DNA from: Peltaster fructicola
Taxonomy: Eukaryota; Ascomycota; Dothideomycetes
DNA: 64,000 nucleotides
NCBI GenBank assembly: GCA_001592805.2
Contig: CP051142.1
Coordinates: 2,418,001-2,482,000 of the forward strand
Reading direction: 5' to 3'
This document shows, one piece after another, positions 32,850-45,091 of the stretch (the stretch's first letter is position 1; the number at the start of each line of letters is the position of its first letter). The notes beneath the pieces are model-generated. The model worked only from the letters and a program-made list of their open reading frames with translations. It did no database searches and was not told the DNA's origin. A program made the position numbers and the translations under genes.

Positions 32850-33165
32850 GATTGCAGAAGTGCACTTGGTGCGGGCATGGAAGACGGTGAGGTCAGACAT
32901 GAGATGATGCTTTGCAGTGGGGGCTTGAAAGCTCTGTTTCTTGAACACATAATGCATTAATTTGACAGATGAGTAGCTCGATCGAGCACATGGCGCAAGA
33001 AAGGCACAGCGAGATATGAGGTCGCTTATGCTATTAACGTGAGGAAAGAGTCTCAGTAAGAAACGCTCAGTAACTTGAAGCACTGAAAGACCATCGTCTC
33101 CAATTTGGCAAACCTCGATATCATGGAGCTATCATGCTCCGGCAGATACACATCTTGACTCGTCC
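32850..33165. other. Intergenic: SnoaL promoter / BEM1 3' side
   Basis: A 316-bp stretch between two minus-strand genes. An A/T-rich piece (about 32940-32965) lies about 100 bp upstream of the SnoaL start and may be part of its promoter. Nothing else was recognised. Confidence 0.4.
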
Positions 33166-34274
33166 TCATGTTCGAGCTGCTCGCACGGCTAGTGTGAGCT
33201 TCTCATTCCTCTCGACAGCAATGTCGAGGTCTTCATCACCTTCAAGGCGATAGTACTCGCCGTCCTTCTCGTCTCTGTATTCGATGTCCAGCTGATCAGA
33301 CTCGTCTGTAGGCTGACTCTTGAACTCCAGTCGACGTCGTTCTGCAATCTTTGTGTACAGCTCGTCGAAGCTGAACTGTCCACGAGGCGGCATACGGATA
33401 ACTACACACGTGTCTCGATCGAACCAGGCTTTGACCTTGACAGGTGCTCCACCAACAGCGTTTCCATAAGATGCGTTGCCGACATGTGTCTGAGATGGTG
33501 CAGATCCGTGGTTGGCTGGTTGTGAATGCATGGTGTACTGTGAAGTAGATCGAGCATGAGAGCTTTGTGAAGGGATTTGCTGGATTGAGGCCATGGACGA
33601 CTGTCCTCGCGTATGTCCATACGGCATGTTGTTGGACTTACTCTGATTGTACTGATGCATACCACCCGCTGAAGGACTCCGCTGCTGCTCCTGTGGCGGA
33701 TACATGTCATGGTAAGCGTTCTGGGCCATGCCATTGTTTGGCGATGTGCTCTGAGACATCGATGATTGTCTGGTATGTCCTTGTGCTACCGGTCTTGCAT
33801 GTTCATCGAGGTCGACAGCACTGGGATCGACTTCGTAATCGCCATCCCGTGGATGGAAGAAGTTTCGAACCAGAGATGAGCTAGTGATGTGGATGGGCAT
33901 TCTCAACAGATCTCGCAGGTATTCGTCCAAATTTGCTCGTCGACCTTCGCTGATATTATCGGTCACGAACTTGACAGGTCCAGGCATGTATGGCAGTGTA
34001 CGTTGCTTGCCGAACACTTGACCTGCTTCATCAGGAAAGGCATTGATCAGGTTGATCTGAAGCTCATAGAAGTCTTCGTAGATGCGCGACAGGTCCCAGT
34101 GTGTGCCATTCGATAGTCTGCACTCCACGACGAAGTGAAACTTCTCATCAGCAAAGGTGAATCTTGGTACCGAAGCTCGCACAGGCGCGAATAGATTCTG
34201 CTCTTGCTGCTGCTGGAATCTGTGAATGCTCGTGTTTCGTTGGTGTCCATTACCGTTGGCGTAGGTCTGTTGCG

Positions 34275-34310
<36 letters not shown>

Positions 34311-35284
34311 GCGGCTCCTGGTTCAAGCTCATGTTCTCCATTCCAGTCTGCATGTGCTGTGTTGCCTGCTCGCGGGTTGTGACTGTGCCTAAGGGAATGC
34401 TCGTGTTCTTATACTCCGCAGCCATTCTCTTCCAATCTTCCACGCGTGGTATGCCAGCTTTCGACACTGCTGCTATAGGATCATCGGCGCGCTGACCGGT
34501 GGTCATATCTCGGATCTCGATGAAGGACACTGGTATGAGGCCTGGTCCGCCAAGTCGTGTGATCGGCTTCGCAACGAACCACTCCGGATTGGACTGCGCA
34601 ATCACGATGATTGCCTCGCCAGCCTTGGCATCCAGTTCGTCAGGTCGCTCTGCTTGGAAGTCATAGGAGACAATGCCATACACACCTCCTGCTTTCGAAA
34701 CAGACTTACTCGCTCTGTGCATTGGCATCTCTGGATGCACGCCATTCTGCGCACTCATTCGCGTGGCAGGTATGTGCTGCTGCCGCTGTGCTTGTTGTCC
34801 AGTCTCTGCGTACCCGCTGTCGTGTGTTGCGCCATTTGACCTGGAAGAATCGCCGCTATCTCGTACCGTCTTACCAACCTCATTAAAGTACTTCACTGGG
34901 ACCAGACCTCTTGTTCCTAGTAGTGGGTTGCATGCCTCGTACCAGTCAGGGTCATTTTCTCGGCTTACAACGTGAAGAAAGTCGCCAGCAGAGAAGGAGA
35001 GGTAGTGAGGAGGATCGCTGGGTGCTGTGTAGTCGTAGAGTGCCTTGATCACCTATGCCAGTTGGTCAGTAACGACATATGTTTCCACAGCTTTGTCTGC
35101 GCATACCTTTTTTGGTGGCTCAATCGCGATCGCGTCTTTCTGTGGTATGGAGATCTGCACTGCCTTGGTTGATTCATGCTTGTTGCTGTTGTCGCTCTTC
35201 AGCGAGCGGCGAAACTGTCGCAGATGTGTCAGTGTCCATGTCCGGGTGTCAGTAGATCCACCGTGAGAGCCTCACCTTCATCAT
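33166..35284 (-). CDS. BEM1: Polarity scaffold protein Bem1
   Basis: Exons (complement) 35276-35284, 35107-35214 and 33166-35052 give 667 residues. The introns are 61 and 54 nt. The first coding exon is only 9 nt (ATG ATG AAG); its choice rests on the family start M-K-x-x-R-R-S-L-K. Domain order: SH3 (VIKALYDYTAPSDPPHYLSF), second SH3 (YGIVSYDFQAERPDELDAKA), PX (ADEKFHFVVECRLSNGTHW), and C-terminal PB1 (VKVKAWFDRDTCVVIRM...). In yeast Bem1 links Cdc42, its GEF Cdc24 (through PB1) and the PAK kinase at sites of polarised growth; in hyphae it also assists the NADPH oxidase complex. An 11-residue polyglutamine run between SH3-2 and PX is encoded by a CAG repeat at 34276-34309. No breaks are seen. 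Confidence 0.94.
34276..34309 (-). repeat. CAG trinucleotide repeat encoding polyglutamine in BEM1
   Basis: About eleven uninterrupted CAG codons on the coding strand (CTG on the plus strand). The length could vary between strains. It lies in the linker before the PX domain. Confidence 0.9.
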
Positions 35285-36006
35285 CACGAATCCCTCGCAG
35301 CAGACTCAAGGTCTGCGAGGACGGCGGAAGTGCGCAATACTCGTGTTGTCGCTCAAAATCGCGAATATGCCAGGCGGCTTGACTCAGAACGTATGCCGTA
35401 ATCGTAGCAAAGACAAAGGCGTGAGAGATCCGGCTGTTGACAAGTGTGCGCGCGTGGCTGCGGAGACAACAACGAGGCTGCGAGGTGGTGTTCGGAACAA
35501 AGAGCGTTGCAGTGATGTGTTACTTGCGTGGTGTAATTTGCGCAAGCAGGCCGTTTCGTCACCAAGGTCTCGACAGCGATCGCTCGGCCCCGCGTGTCTT
35601 TGATCGAGCGACGTCGGTTGTGAGCCCTCAGATACAGTTATGAGACGAGTCTGCACAACGTAGTTCGCGTTATTACAGGGATTCGGCAGTGGAGAGGCCG
35701 GATCTACCTGAGGGCACAGAGTCAGGCCAGGGCATGTATGTAGAGGTCGTTCGCCTATGCGACAGTGCATGAGACGCGGCTATAGCCCGTTCCAAATGAG
35801 GAGTATGCCTGCACACCTCAGCGGTAGTAGTGCGAGCCGAAGCATATCTTGAGCAAATACGACTGACTGACAGGGGAAGTGTGAGCAGATGACAGCAGGA
35901 TTGTCTACAGCTATAGGAAAGCTGCGTACAAACACAAAATACCAACGTGTGACGACCAAGCAAATGCATAATGCTAACCATCCTGAACACCACGCCCAAT
36001 GGACTC
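35285..36006. other. Intergenic: BEM1 promoter / THP3 3' side
   Basis: A 722-bp stretch between two minus-strand genes. Several overlapping ORFs of 60-130 codons occur on both strands without domain features. No RNA gene or repeat was recognised. Confidence 0.45.
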
Positions 36007-37529
36007 TTAGATCTGTCCCTTGATGTCAACGCGAGCAAACGCCGCCTTTCGAGCATTCTCGAAGAGCTGGGCTCCTTTCCCAGCGAGGAAACGAATCTCT
36101 CCGTCATCCTTCCTTTGGATCAGATCCTCGCCACCATAGTCACAGACAAATTGCACACACGCTCTTGCGCCGAAATCTGGATCCTCATTGCCGTCTTGAA
36201 ATGCAAGCTCATCGATAAGGAAAGAGAGTGGAACATCAGGTTTATACCTGGGAGAGAGGAGTCAGCTTTAACTACATGCTGGGATCAGGATACTCACGTT
36301 CTGCAGATTGCAGCGAGTGCGGCGAGGCGCTGTCGAGGAATACACTTGTCAAGAAGATATGCTCCCATTTTGGGTGTGTCTTGCCAGAGCTTGAAGAATT
36401 TGTGGTAATTGCCCGATGCCACTGCTGCACGTACCTTCAAGGCATGCTGTACGCCCTCCATTGTCTTGTCTGCTTGGGTTAGATCTGCAAGTGCGTTATT
36501 CATGTCCGCGCGATTGCACGTATAGATGAAGTAGAGGATTCGATAAGCAGTAAACTCCTCGTGGGAACCAGGAAGCCGTCTTTTGTAGAGCGCACGCAAC
36601 TGTGTCTGACACTGATTGTACTCACCAAGATCGCCCATCTCGAGTGCGATCCTTGCATGTGCCTCGTATACCTTGACGGTGAAGTCTGTCTTGACATGCT
36701 GCACAGTGAGGTCCTGGCGTAGAGACTTGAACTGGTCGCATGCATAAACATAATTGTGATCGGCCTTCCACTTCTTACGCAGAAGTTGCATCATCTCTTG
36801 AAGCACTGGCACTGGTCGCACCTCTTCAGGCTTTGGTGCTGCTGTCAGTCGGAAGTAGTTCTTCTCAAGCTTCTGGCAAGTGCCAACTACAGGTCCACTA
36901 GGAGCTACATTCGTGTGCGAAATGTTGAAAGGCGTAGGGTTGGGTGAGACAACACCGAATCGCTGCTTACGTCGCTCGAGGGCATCGGCCTTAGTATCCA
37001 TGGTATTGTTCCGGAATGCTTCTGCTGCTTTCTTCTGCTTCTTGTCCTTCGGCCGGCCTGTGATGCGATCCTCGAGAGTCATCCTAGTAGCCTGCTTCTT
37101 CCATGGTGGAGTGATAGCGCCAGATCCGTGTTCAAAGTTCTCCTGGTCCGAGGACTTTCGCTTGCCCAGAGGGCTCGCATCTGTGAAGGCCATGGCGATT
37201 TGCGACATGGCAGAAGGTAGTGCTTGTGCACCGTTTTGCATCGTCATCGCTGACATGCGTTCTTGTATGATTAGTTGTTGCGGAAGAGGGTATGTGCTCC
37301 AATCAATTTGAGTCATGTGTCCACTCTCTGCAGCGCTGGTGATCAGATTTTTGAGCTTCTCTTGCATTTCCGACACATCAACGCCGGGTACAGTCTCAGC
37401 AAAGGCACGTCGTACATACGCGCGCACTTCAGGTGTCCATCGGCTTGCTTGCGAGTCTGCAGGTGCTGCTTCTGGTGCCGGTCGCGATAGTGTCTGCCTC
37501 GCGGCTACTGACGTGTACGCTGGCTGCAT
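36007..37529 (-). CDS. THP3: SAC3/GANP-domain protein, Thp3/LENG8-like
   Basis: Exons (complement) 36298-37529 and 36007-36247, with a 50-nt intron (GTGAGT...TCTCCCAG), give 490 residues. Splicing yields AICRTYKPDVPLSFLIDELA, restoring the family sequence. The N-terminal half is low-complexity with a nuclear-type basic patch (GRPKDKKQKKAAEAF). GTCQKLEKNYFRLTAAPKPE opens the SAC3/GANP helical domain, which contains YVYACDQFKSLRQDLTVQH and YNQCQTQLRALYKRRLPGS. The second exon ends in the winged-helix part (FLAGKGAQLFENARKAAFAR). In yeast Thp3 works with Csn12 in transcription elongation and mRNA maturation; human LENG8 is the counterpart. It is divergent from VPS36 with 297 bp between starts. 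Confidence 0.9.
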
Positions 37530-37826
37530 GCTGAAGTGACGGAAGTCGACAACCGCGCAAAGGCGAGTTGGTGAGCTTGAGCGACGCTTATGTCGATGTT
37601 ATGATCGCGATGAAGCGTATAGGACTCAAGTGCTTGATGATTGCCAACTAGTTGTAGAGAAAGAGAGACAGGAGCAAATTCGATGGCAGGGCGAGATCTT
37701 GGGCACCAAGGCATAAGATCGGGCTAGTCCGTTTATGGATGGGGCTACTTCACTGCGTACCCGAAGGCGTATGCATTATCTTGCACATCGTACTACCACG
37801 ACACTTGCATACAAGCACCACATGGC

Positions 37827-39683
37827 ATGTTCCTTCGTGCCCTTGACTTGACCTCTGCGCTCAGACCGTCATTGAATGATGACGAGACGCTGCTGTTCGT
37901 ACAAGATGGTGTAGGACTCTACGAGGGCAAATACAAGCTCACCAACTATCAGGACGGCCATGCCTATCTCACTTCACATCGTGTCTGCTACGTTGACAAT
38001 AGAGAGCCAAGAAAGTACTCGGTGGCAGTCGATCTCAAGGAGATCGATCGGACGGAGTTCTATGCTGGCTTCCTGAAGTCCAGTGCTAAGATCACTCTGA
38101 TCCCCAAGCCCCTAAAGCAACCTCTTCGAGGTCCTGCTACGAGACATGGCTCGCCTGCACCAGGCTCTTCGAACTCGCCCAGCTCGCCAACTAGGTCTTT
38201 TGCGCCATCGCCAGCACCTCCACGAGAAGTCAACGCTACTTGGATATGCGCAATCTGTGGGCAATCAAGTGCGGTTCCGAACAACTTTGATCCCGCTACG
38301 GCTAATCAGCATACACCCTTACCACCCTGTCAAACATGCGGTGTCAAGCCTCCTCTGATCACCTTGGTCAAGGCTGCGATTGCAGCGATGTCGAACAGGC
38401 CGTCAGGAACTGTAAACAACGGCGTCTCAACGGTAGAGCATAGCAAATCAGGAGCTCGACCTGGCCTGACGCAGACACAATCTGGGACATACGGTATAGT
38501 GTGCCTCCGTTGCACGTTCGAGAATCATCCTTCGTTGACAGCTTGCGAGCTTTGTGGTGCACCACTGTCGTCTGCAAATGATAGGCCAGTGGCGTCTTCA
38601 CCGACCATACGACGTCCCGAGTCACCAGGGCCGACTACAGGAGAGAGTGTCGTCAACAACGACACCATCGAAACCATCAAGTTCGCGTTCCGTGCAGGTG
38701 GCGAGAAGATATTTGTGGAACGACTGAAGAATGCTCTTGTGCAAAGGAGGTGGATATTGCACAGCGCTCCGCCCGTACCAAGGCCCGGCGCCATACCCAT
38801 CAGTAATGGCAACGTAACGAGCAATAGCGGTGGTGCGTCTCCCTCTCAGCGTGTTGTAGGCATTGCTGGACTTGAGCAAAGAGGCGCCATGCTACGACAG
38901 ATGAACCAAGCCGTCATTGGCACCGCTTTCGAGGATTTAGAAGCATTAATGACCTCAGCAAAGGAAGTCATTGCAATGGCTGAACAGTTTCGCGCACAGT
39001 CCGGCGCAAGCTCAGACAACATGTCAGCAGAGGCCAAGACGCTTCTGTCGGACTCTGCTTCGGCTCTTGGTTTGACTACCACGAAAGATATGCTTGGTTC
39101 TGGCTCATCTTCCGACAATCTGTATATCACAGAGCTCTCGCGGACACTGGCCGAGTTTCTGACTGACGACCGAAGAGGCATACTGCGTAGAGAAGGCGGT
39201 ATCATATCTCTTGTCGACCTCTGGGCTGTTTTCAATCGCACCAGGAATGGCATTGAGCTTGTATCACCACTCGATTTTGAGCGAGCTGCACGTACCTGGG
39301 ACACTTTGAACCTGCCAATCCGTCTGCGCCAATTCAAGAGCGGCTCACTTGTGGTACAAGAGCGCAGTCGAACTGACGACAAGACGATTGCGGTACTTCT
39401 CGCATGGCTGCAAGAACCACAGTACGAGTTTCCACCATCACATACCGACGAGGCCACAAGGATGTTCGGTCGCGGCGTAACAGCCATTGAGACAGCTGAA
39501 AAGTTTCATTGGAGTATCGGCGTGGCCACCGAGGAGCTCGAAATGGCCGAAGAAGCTGGTGCGTTATGCAGGGATCAGTGTCTCGATGGCGTACGCTTCT
39601 GGGAGAATCAATTCGCGCGATTCGCGCAGCCTAAGCGCGTGGTAGATGCACTGCAGATGATCAATGAACTGAAGATGACCTGA
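37827..39683 (+). CDS. VPS36: ESCRT-II subunit Vps36
   Basis: Single exon, 618 residues, start MFLRALDLTSALRPSL. The N-terminal GLUE (split PH) domain begins with LLFVQDGVGLYEGKYKLTN and is interrupted, as in yeast Vps36, by two zinc fingers: Cys141/144/168/171 (WICAICG...PCQTCG) and an NZF type at Cys226/229/240/243 (GIVCLRC...TACELCG). GLUE resumes at DTIETIKFAFRAGGEKIFVE, and the C-terminal half is the EAP30 winged-helix region (for example RRGILRREGGIISLVDLWAV). ESCRT-II binds ubiquitinated cargo and PI3P on endosomes and recruits ESCRT-III for multivesicular-body sorting; in fungi it is also used in pH signalling through the Rim/Pal pathway. Its stop is 21 bp from the MCD4 stop on the other strand. 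Confidence 0.95.
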   Translation: MFLRALDLTSALRPSLNDDETLLFVQDGVGLYEGKYKLTNYQDGHAYLTSHRVCYVDNREPRKYSVAVDLKEIDRTEFYAGFLKSSAKITLIPKPLKQPLRGPATRHGSPAPGSSNSPSSPTRSFAPSPAPPREVNATWICAICGQSSAVPNNFDPATANQHTPLPPCQTCGVKPPLITLVKAAIAAMSNRPSGTVNNGVSTVEHSKSGARPGLTQTQSGTYGIVCLRCTFENHPSLTACELCGAPLSSANDRPVASSPTIRRPESPGPTTGESVVNNDTIETIKFAFRAGGEKIFVERLKNALVQRRWILHSAPPVPRPGAIPISNGNVTSNSGGASPSQRVVGIAGLEQRGAMLRQMNQAVIGTAFEDLEALMTSAKEVIAMAEQFRAQSGASSDNMSAEAKTLLSDSASALGLTTTKDMLGSGSSSDNLYITELSRTLAEFLTDDRRGILRREGGIISLVDLWAVFNRTRNGIELVSPLDFERAARTWDTLNLPIRLRQFKSGSLVVQERSRTDDKTIAVLLAWLQEPQYEFPPSHTDEATRMFGRGVTAIETAEKFHWSIGVATEELEMAEEAGALCRDQCLDGVRFWENQFARFAQPKRVVDALQMINELKMT

Positions 39684-39704
39684 TCTGTAAAGTCTCTTTT
39701 AATG

Positions 39705-42700
39705 CTATGTTACATCGATGGCTCGATCTTGCGATGTTCTGCCATTGAGCTTGTGAGGGCCGTAGCTCTTTGCACCGATGTACGGGTCATCGGTGAACTG
39801 TACTCCTCTGATGAGGATCTCGCTGAGAGCCTCGAGGCCAGCGACGAAGACACAAAGCAGACTCGCAATCACGAACATCGAAATGCTTTCGCCAATCTCA
39901 AGCCAGCTGCCTTCGTCTCTGACTTCCCAGAAGAAGCGCAGTGTTAAGTAGTCGCTGATTCCCATGACTACTGCGAAGAGACTGCCACCTCGAAGTCGTA
40001 GTCGGCGTGTCAGGATACCTAGATTGGCTGACAACAGCGCGAACGGTGCAAGAAGCTTCAGCAGCAGCAGGGCGCCCTGACTGAAAGGATCGAATATCGG
40101 TAGAAGCCGATAGACTGCATCGAGTGAGAAAGAGCTGACTGAAGCGATATTGCCGGTGCTGAAGAATGCTGACTGCAGTAGATATAGGAAGAACAAGCAG
40201 ATACGAGCATCCGAGATAGTGAGCGCTCGAAAGTCACCAGTCTTCAGAGCAATATCTCTCTGCTTAGCTGCGTTGACAGCAGGATCCAGCGGCGTGGATG
40301 CATCAGTCTTGCTAACTTGTTGTGTGATTCGCTGAATGCGATGCTCAAGTCGAACCCATGACAAGAACGTTGTGCTTATGGCGAAGTAGAAGAGACCTTC
40401 GTAGGAGATGGTGAGAATGACGAAGAGAGGACCAAATGCTAGGAAGATTATGGCCAGACGGTGTAAGTAGTGATTGCGTGGCTGCAGGATATGCAGGAAT
40501 GGTACGACTAACGACGATACCAGGGTGAACCACCCAACGAGCTGGGTTCCCATTGGAAGACCTTGCTTGGCTTGAAGTGAGGCGACGCTTGATCGGGTAA
40601 CAGCCATTGCGAGCGCAATCAAGCCGACCTGTAGTCCGAAGATCGTCCTTGAAAGACTGTTGCTCCGTGCAGTAGTTTCAGATGCTCGATCCGGGAAGAT
40701 CTCGAGTAGCTGTTCCTCGAAGACCAGGAACAGTACGCCAGGAATTAGGATTAGCAGTCCGCCCAATTGAATCAAGTTCGAGTCTTCGACCTTGTTCGCT
40801 GGCAACAAGGTGAACACACTCATGCTGGCACAGCCCATAGCCCAGGTGGTACATAGGGCTCGATTATCCTTAAGGAAGTCCATGCCATATAAGACGGGCC
40901 AGCCTATAGCAAGCACGTAGGCAATGCTGTAGATCTCTCGATGATAGTAGGATTGCACCTGCGGTGCTTAGCTTGGTGTCGTCCAACTCACAGAATGTCT
41001 GACTTACCATGATCTCGAGAAGAATGGCGTATGCCACGAGGTTGGCTCCGAAACCGCCGAGATCTGCTTTGGTCAATTTGTTGGACAGTATTTGCGCTCC
41101 TTTGACCAGCGCCTGTCTACGTGCCCAAACTTCCTCCCAGAAGAAGACCGGAAAGATCGCGTAAAGGTAGTACGAAGCAGGCGAGCTCTGTACAAGGAGG
41201 AAGCTGTACAATGCAACCAGAATCGAGGCGAACGCACCGAAGCTGGCCGCCGTGCGGGTTGCCTCGACCTTGCTATCGACCACGTGCACATCAACAGCAG
41301 TGGTGAAGGCATAAGCGACCCAGCCAGCATATCCCAGTGTGACCAGCGTCCTCAAAACAGCCAATTGTATGTCTGCAGGTAACGCAGCCCTTGTAAACCA
41401 AGCTTCAGCAGGGCATCTGAACGCTCCATGGCCTCTGTATATTCATGGTCAGAGATTTGCTGTTCGATCTGTGCAACACGATCAGACACAGATTGTCCCT
41501 CGTGCGCGAAACCACGAAAAGGTCGATATTGTACCACGTTTGCCTTCTTCTGCTCTTCCTTGACCCTGTACATCTCCAACACGCCTTGCGCATTCACGAG
41601 CATGGCCCTGGCCTTCTCTTCATCGCCTGCTGCGAGGTATGGAAGAGGCAGCTCGCCAACCGAGTTGACTGGGTATTCGATACCAACAAGATGTGCCATC
41701 AGAGGTGCAATGTCCGCCTGTGCAACATCGTTTCTCTGAATGTGGTCGAAATGCCAGTCGCTCGAGAACCCGTCTTCGTGGCCACTGGCTTTGTCGGAGG
41801 AGACCACAGGCTTGGCAATGCCTGATCCCCACGTCACCAAAGGTGTCCGAGTATTGTCAGGATGGCCATCGCCGTGTGAGCCCCAATCACTCATGCCGTG
41901 ATCAGCTGTAAACACGTAAGCAGTTTCATCGTCGCCATAGAACTGGTCGATCAACTCGGTCGTCTTCCGTACACCCTCATCCACGATCTGTATGTTGTGC
42001 AAGTACTCCTGCGAGTAGGGTCGGTAGGAGTGTCCAGTCGTGTCCAGGCCAAGCAGGTGCAGGAAGAAGACTATCCCGTCTTTGTGTAACTCCTTTGACA
42101 GTGTAGCATTGCTTGCAGCTCTTTCGAAAAATTCTTTAACATGGTCAAACACCCAATAATCTAGCTCTTTAGCATCCTTGCTGAAGTCCTCGAACTCCGC
42201 GCCATATGTGTCATCCGTCACTCTTCCTGGTACAGCTCCAGTTGAGAACATCGGGAGGATGTCTGGGCTACCCCAGCTCCATGTATGTGTGCTTCTGTTG
42301 AAGACGCTGTCGAAGTTGACTGGATTGAGCTTCCAGCCAGTTGTCACGGATGATACATCCTCGTATAGGCCGGCGATGAGGGCAACGTGGCCTGGACGAG
42401 ACTCTGTAGGTACGCGAGTGTGTGATACACCGAAGGTGCCTGTCTCGAGGACTTTTGAGCGTAGATAGGGTGCCATAGGACGCGGTATCTGTGCTTCGGA
42501 GCCATTGGCGCCTGGTGAGGGATCGGGAAAATATTGAAAGGCCTTGTCTGCTCGAAGACCATCTCCTGTACGCGAATCAGGGTCTGGTATCGTAAGTAGA
42601 GCATCATGCACTTACCCACGTAGAGTACCAACCGTTTTGCTGGAGCTTTGACAGACTCTACACGGTAAGCATTCATACCAGAAACGATCGGACTGACGAA

Positions 42701-42784
42701 GTAGATGTCGAAGATGGAAAACAAATAGGTCAAATGAAAGATGACTGCAATGCCTAGGAAACCCAGGCGGCCAAGGCGCGCCAT
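39705..42784 (-). CDS. MCD4: GPI ethanolamine phosphate transferase 1 (Mcd4)
   Basis: Exons (complement) 42616-42784, 41008-42565 and 39705-40958; the introns are 50 and 49 nt. About 993 residues are expected. The N-terminus has one TM helix (LGFLGIAVIFHLTYLFSIFD), then the lumenal alkaline-phosphatase-like domain: DGLRADKAF with its metal site, SRPGHVALIAG, and FTADHGMSDWGSHGDGHPDN. The C-terminal part has many TM helices. Mcd4 adds phosphoethanolamine to the first mannose of GPI precursors in the ER and is essential in yeast. Oddity: in exon 2 the frame breaks between ...RYLQTYNWLF and LRTLVTLGYAGW at the AAAA run 41354-41357. One more base restores the expected YNWLFLRTLV and the whole length. 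As the rest is intact and the gene is essential in relatives, I read this as a consensus error. Confidence 0.92.
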
Positions 42785-43358
42785 CTTGGAGTGCTGAACA
42801 CCGTCCTTAAGCAGAGTGTACTTCGCTGTATCATGTCATGAAGTTCTTGGGCACAACCTTGATGCGCAGTTCCCCAGGCGCGTCAACGTGGCGCCAGTGG
42901 CGTTTCTTAATGGTCCTATAGCCAAATCCACAGAGCAACGTCGTAGTGAACGGCTGCGGATACTTGAGGCTGTCGCAGCAATTGTCGAGTGTAACTCTGC
43001 AGATTGCGGTGTATGCATGCGCCTGCAGAACTGTCTGGGACTGTCACTGCACAACAATTTCTGGTTGCGGCGCTCCAAAAGCTAACAAACTTGATCGGCG
43101 CGACAGGTGCAAGAAACATGAATTTGCGCGCCTACCAACAACGCGCTAGTGCACCAACTTAAGTTATAGGCTAGGACGTCACGATCGGCTCAGAGAGCTT
43201 TGAGATTGCGCCCAGAGCATCGTTCATCTAATTAGAGGCGTCCAACAGCTCCTACTGTTTGTACTCTGTGTTTGCAACGTATCAACTAGGCCTGCGGCCA
43301 TCATTAAAACCACTCACCAGCACATCGGCGACTGTCAAGAATCACACCTCTCGTCACA
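42785..43358. other. Intergenic, divergent promoter MCD4 / PNS1
   Basis: A 574-bp stretch between divergent starts. No TATA box, repeat or RNA gene was recognised; overlapping short ORFs at 42816-43149 have no domain features. Confidence 0.45.
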
Positions 43359-45091
43359 ATGTCTGGTCAAGCAGCAGATTACTATAACAGCGACCCCAAC
43401 GCGCAGAAAGCATATCCACCACAAGGTCAAGGCACATACTACAATGCACCGCAGCAGCAGAGCTACGCGCCGCCAAATGGAGGACAGCAAGGCTACCCTC
43501 CACCACCAAACTATGGTCAGAACTTCAACAACAGCGGTGACCAGAAGCTCGACTTCAACTCAGCCTTCAAAGTAGAGAAACCAAAGTTCAACGATCTCTG
43601 GGCTGCGATCCTCTTCTGGCTCGTCTTCATCGGGTTCACAGCAGTCTCGGGTATCAGCATTCAAGGATACTCGGCGGAAAAGGGTTACAATGGAGGTGGA
43701 ATCTACAACTCTCGTAACAGGTTTGGCCTGAACACGAACACCATTGTGCTCTTTGCATTTGTCCTGGCGGTAGCATTGATTCTGGGATACGTCTACGTAT
43801 CGCTGGCAAGAAGTGAGTAGTATGGCGAGCACGGATGCAACACTGCTGACAACTTTCTAGTCTTCACAAAGCAGTTCATCTGGATCACTGGTATCCTCAA
43901 CATCGTCTTCTGCTTCGTAACCGCCTTCTACATGCTTGCGCGCAAGTACTGGTCTGGAGGAATCGTCTTTCTGATCTTTGGTATCTTCGCCATTGTCTGC
44001 TTCGTAAGTGCTACTGTAGGAAACCGACAAACCATTACTAACTGTGCTAGATTTCATGGATTCCTCGCATTCCATTCTCTGTTCTCATGCTGCAAAGCGC
44101 AATCGATGTCTCTCGCCGCTTCGGTCACGTTTACATGGTCTCCTTTATCGGCGGACTTATCGCTGCAGCATTCGGTGCATGGTTCGCTGTCACTCTAGTT
44201 GCGATATATGCGAAATATCAACCCGGCAACACAGCAGCGTGCAGTCAAGGAGCAGGAGGATGTAGCTGGGCAAAGGTCATCGGTCTAGTTGCTTTCATCA
44301 CCTTTGCCGGATACTGGATTACGGAAGTGCTCAAGAATGTCATTCACACAACGATCTCTGGTGTATATGGCAGCTGGTACTTCGCACCCAACAACCCACC
44401 CAAGGCACCAACACGTGGAGCTGCCAAGCGAGCCTTGACCTACAGCTTCGGCTCCATCTCGTTTGGTAGTCTCCTGGTTGCCATCATCAATTGCCTTCGC
44501 CAGCTTTGCTCAATCGCTCAACAATCCGAGGCTGCTGATGGCAACATTGCTGGTCAGATCGGTTTCTGCATTCTTGGCTGCTTCATCGGACTTCTCGACT
44601 GGGCAGTCCAATTTATCAACCGATACGCTTTCTCCTACATGGCGCTCTACGGCAAGTCATACATTCAGAGTGCCAAGGACACATGGACAATGATCAAGAG
44701 CCGTGGCATTGACGCTCTGATCAACGAGTGCTTGATCGGTCCAGTCCTCTCTATGGGCGCTACATTCGTTGCCTACGCCTGCGCACTGTGAGTACCTCTC
44801 TTAGGTCAAGCTAAGCAATACTGACTTCAAATTAGGCTCGCGTACCTCTACCTCTCCTTCACCAAACCAGCATACAACACTGATGGCTCATTCACCCCAG
44901 TCGTTATCGCCTACTCTTTCCTTATCGGACTGCAAATCGCCCAATGCTTCACCGTACCACTGTCAAGTGGCATCGACACTATCTTCGTTGCAATGGCATG
45001 GGATCCAGCTGTCTTGCAGCGCGAGCACCCAGAGCTATACTCCAACATGGTGTCAGTCTACCCTCAAGTGCAACAGGCACTTCATTCCTGA
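43359..45091 (+). CDS. PNS1: Choline-transporter-like (CTL/SLC44) membrane protein Pns1
   Basis: Exons 43359-43812, 43861-44003, 44051-44787 and 44836-45091 give 529 residues. All introns are 47-48 nt with GT-AG ends; the second carries CATTACTAACTG as branch site. The first about 75 residues are hydrophilic and rich in Gly/Pro/Tyr/Gln (YYNAPQQQSYAPPNGGQQ). About ten TM helices follow, including LWAAILFWLVFIGFTAVSG and ITGILNIVFCFVTAFYMLA. The CTL signature region YWITEVLKNVIHTTISGVYG and YSFGSISFGSLLVAIINCLR identifies the family. Yeast Pns1 is a non-essential plasma-membrane protein; despite the family name choline transport has not been shown for it. It is divergent from MCD4. Confidence 0.93.
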
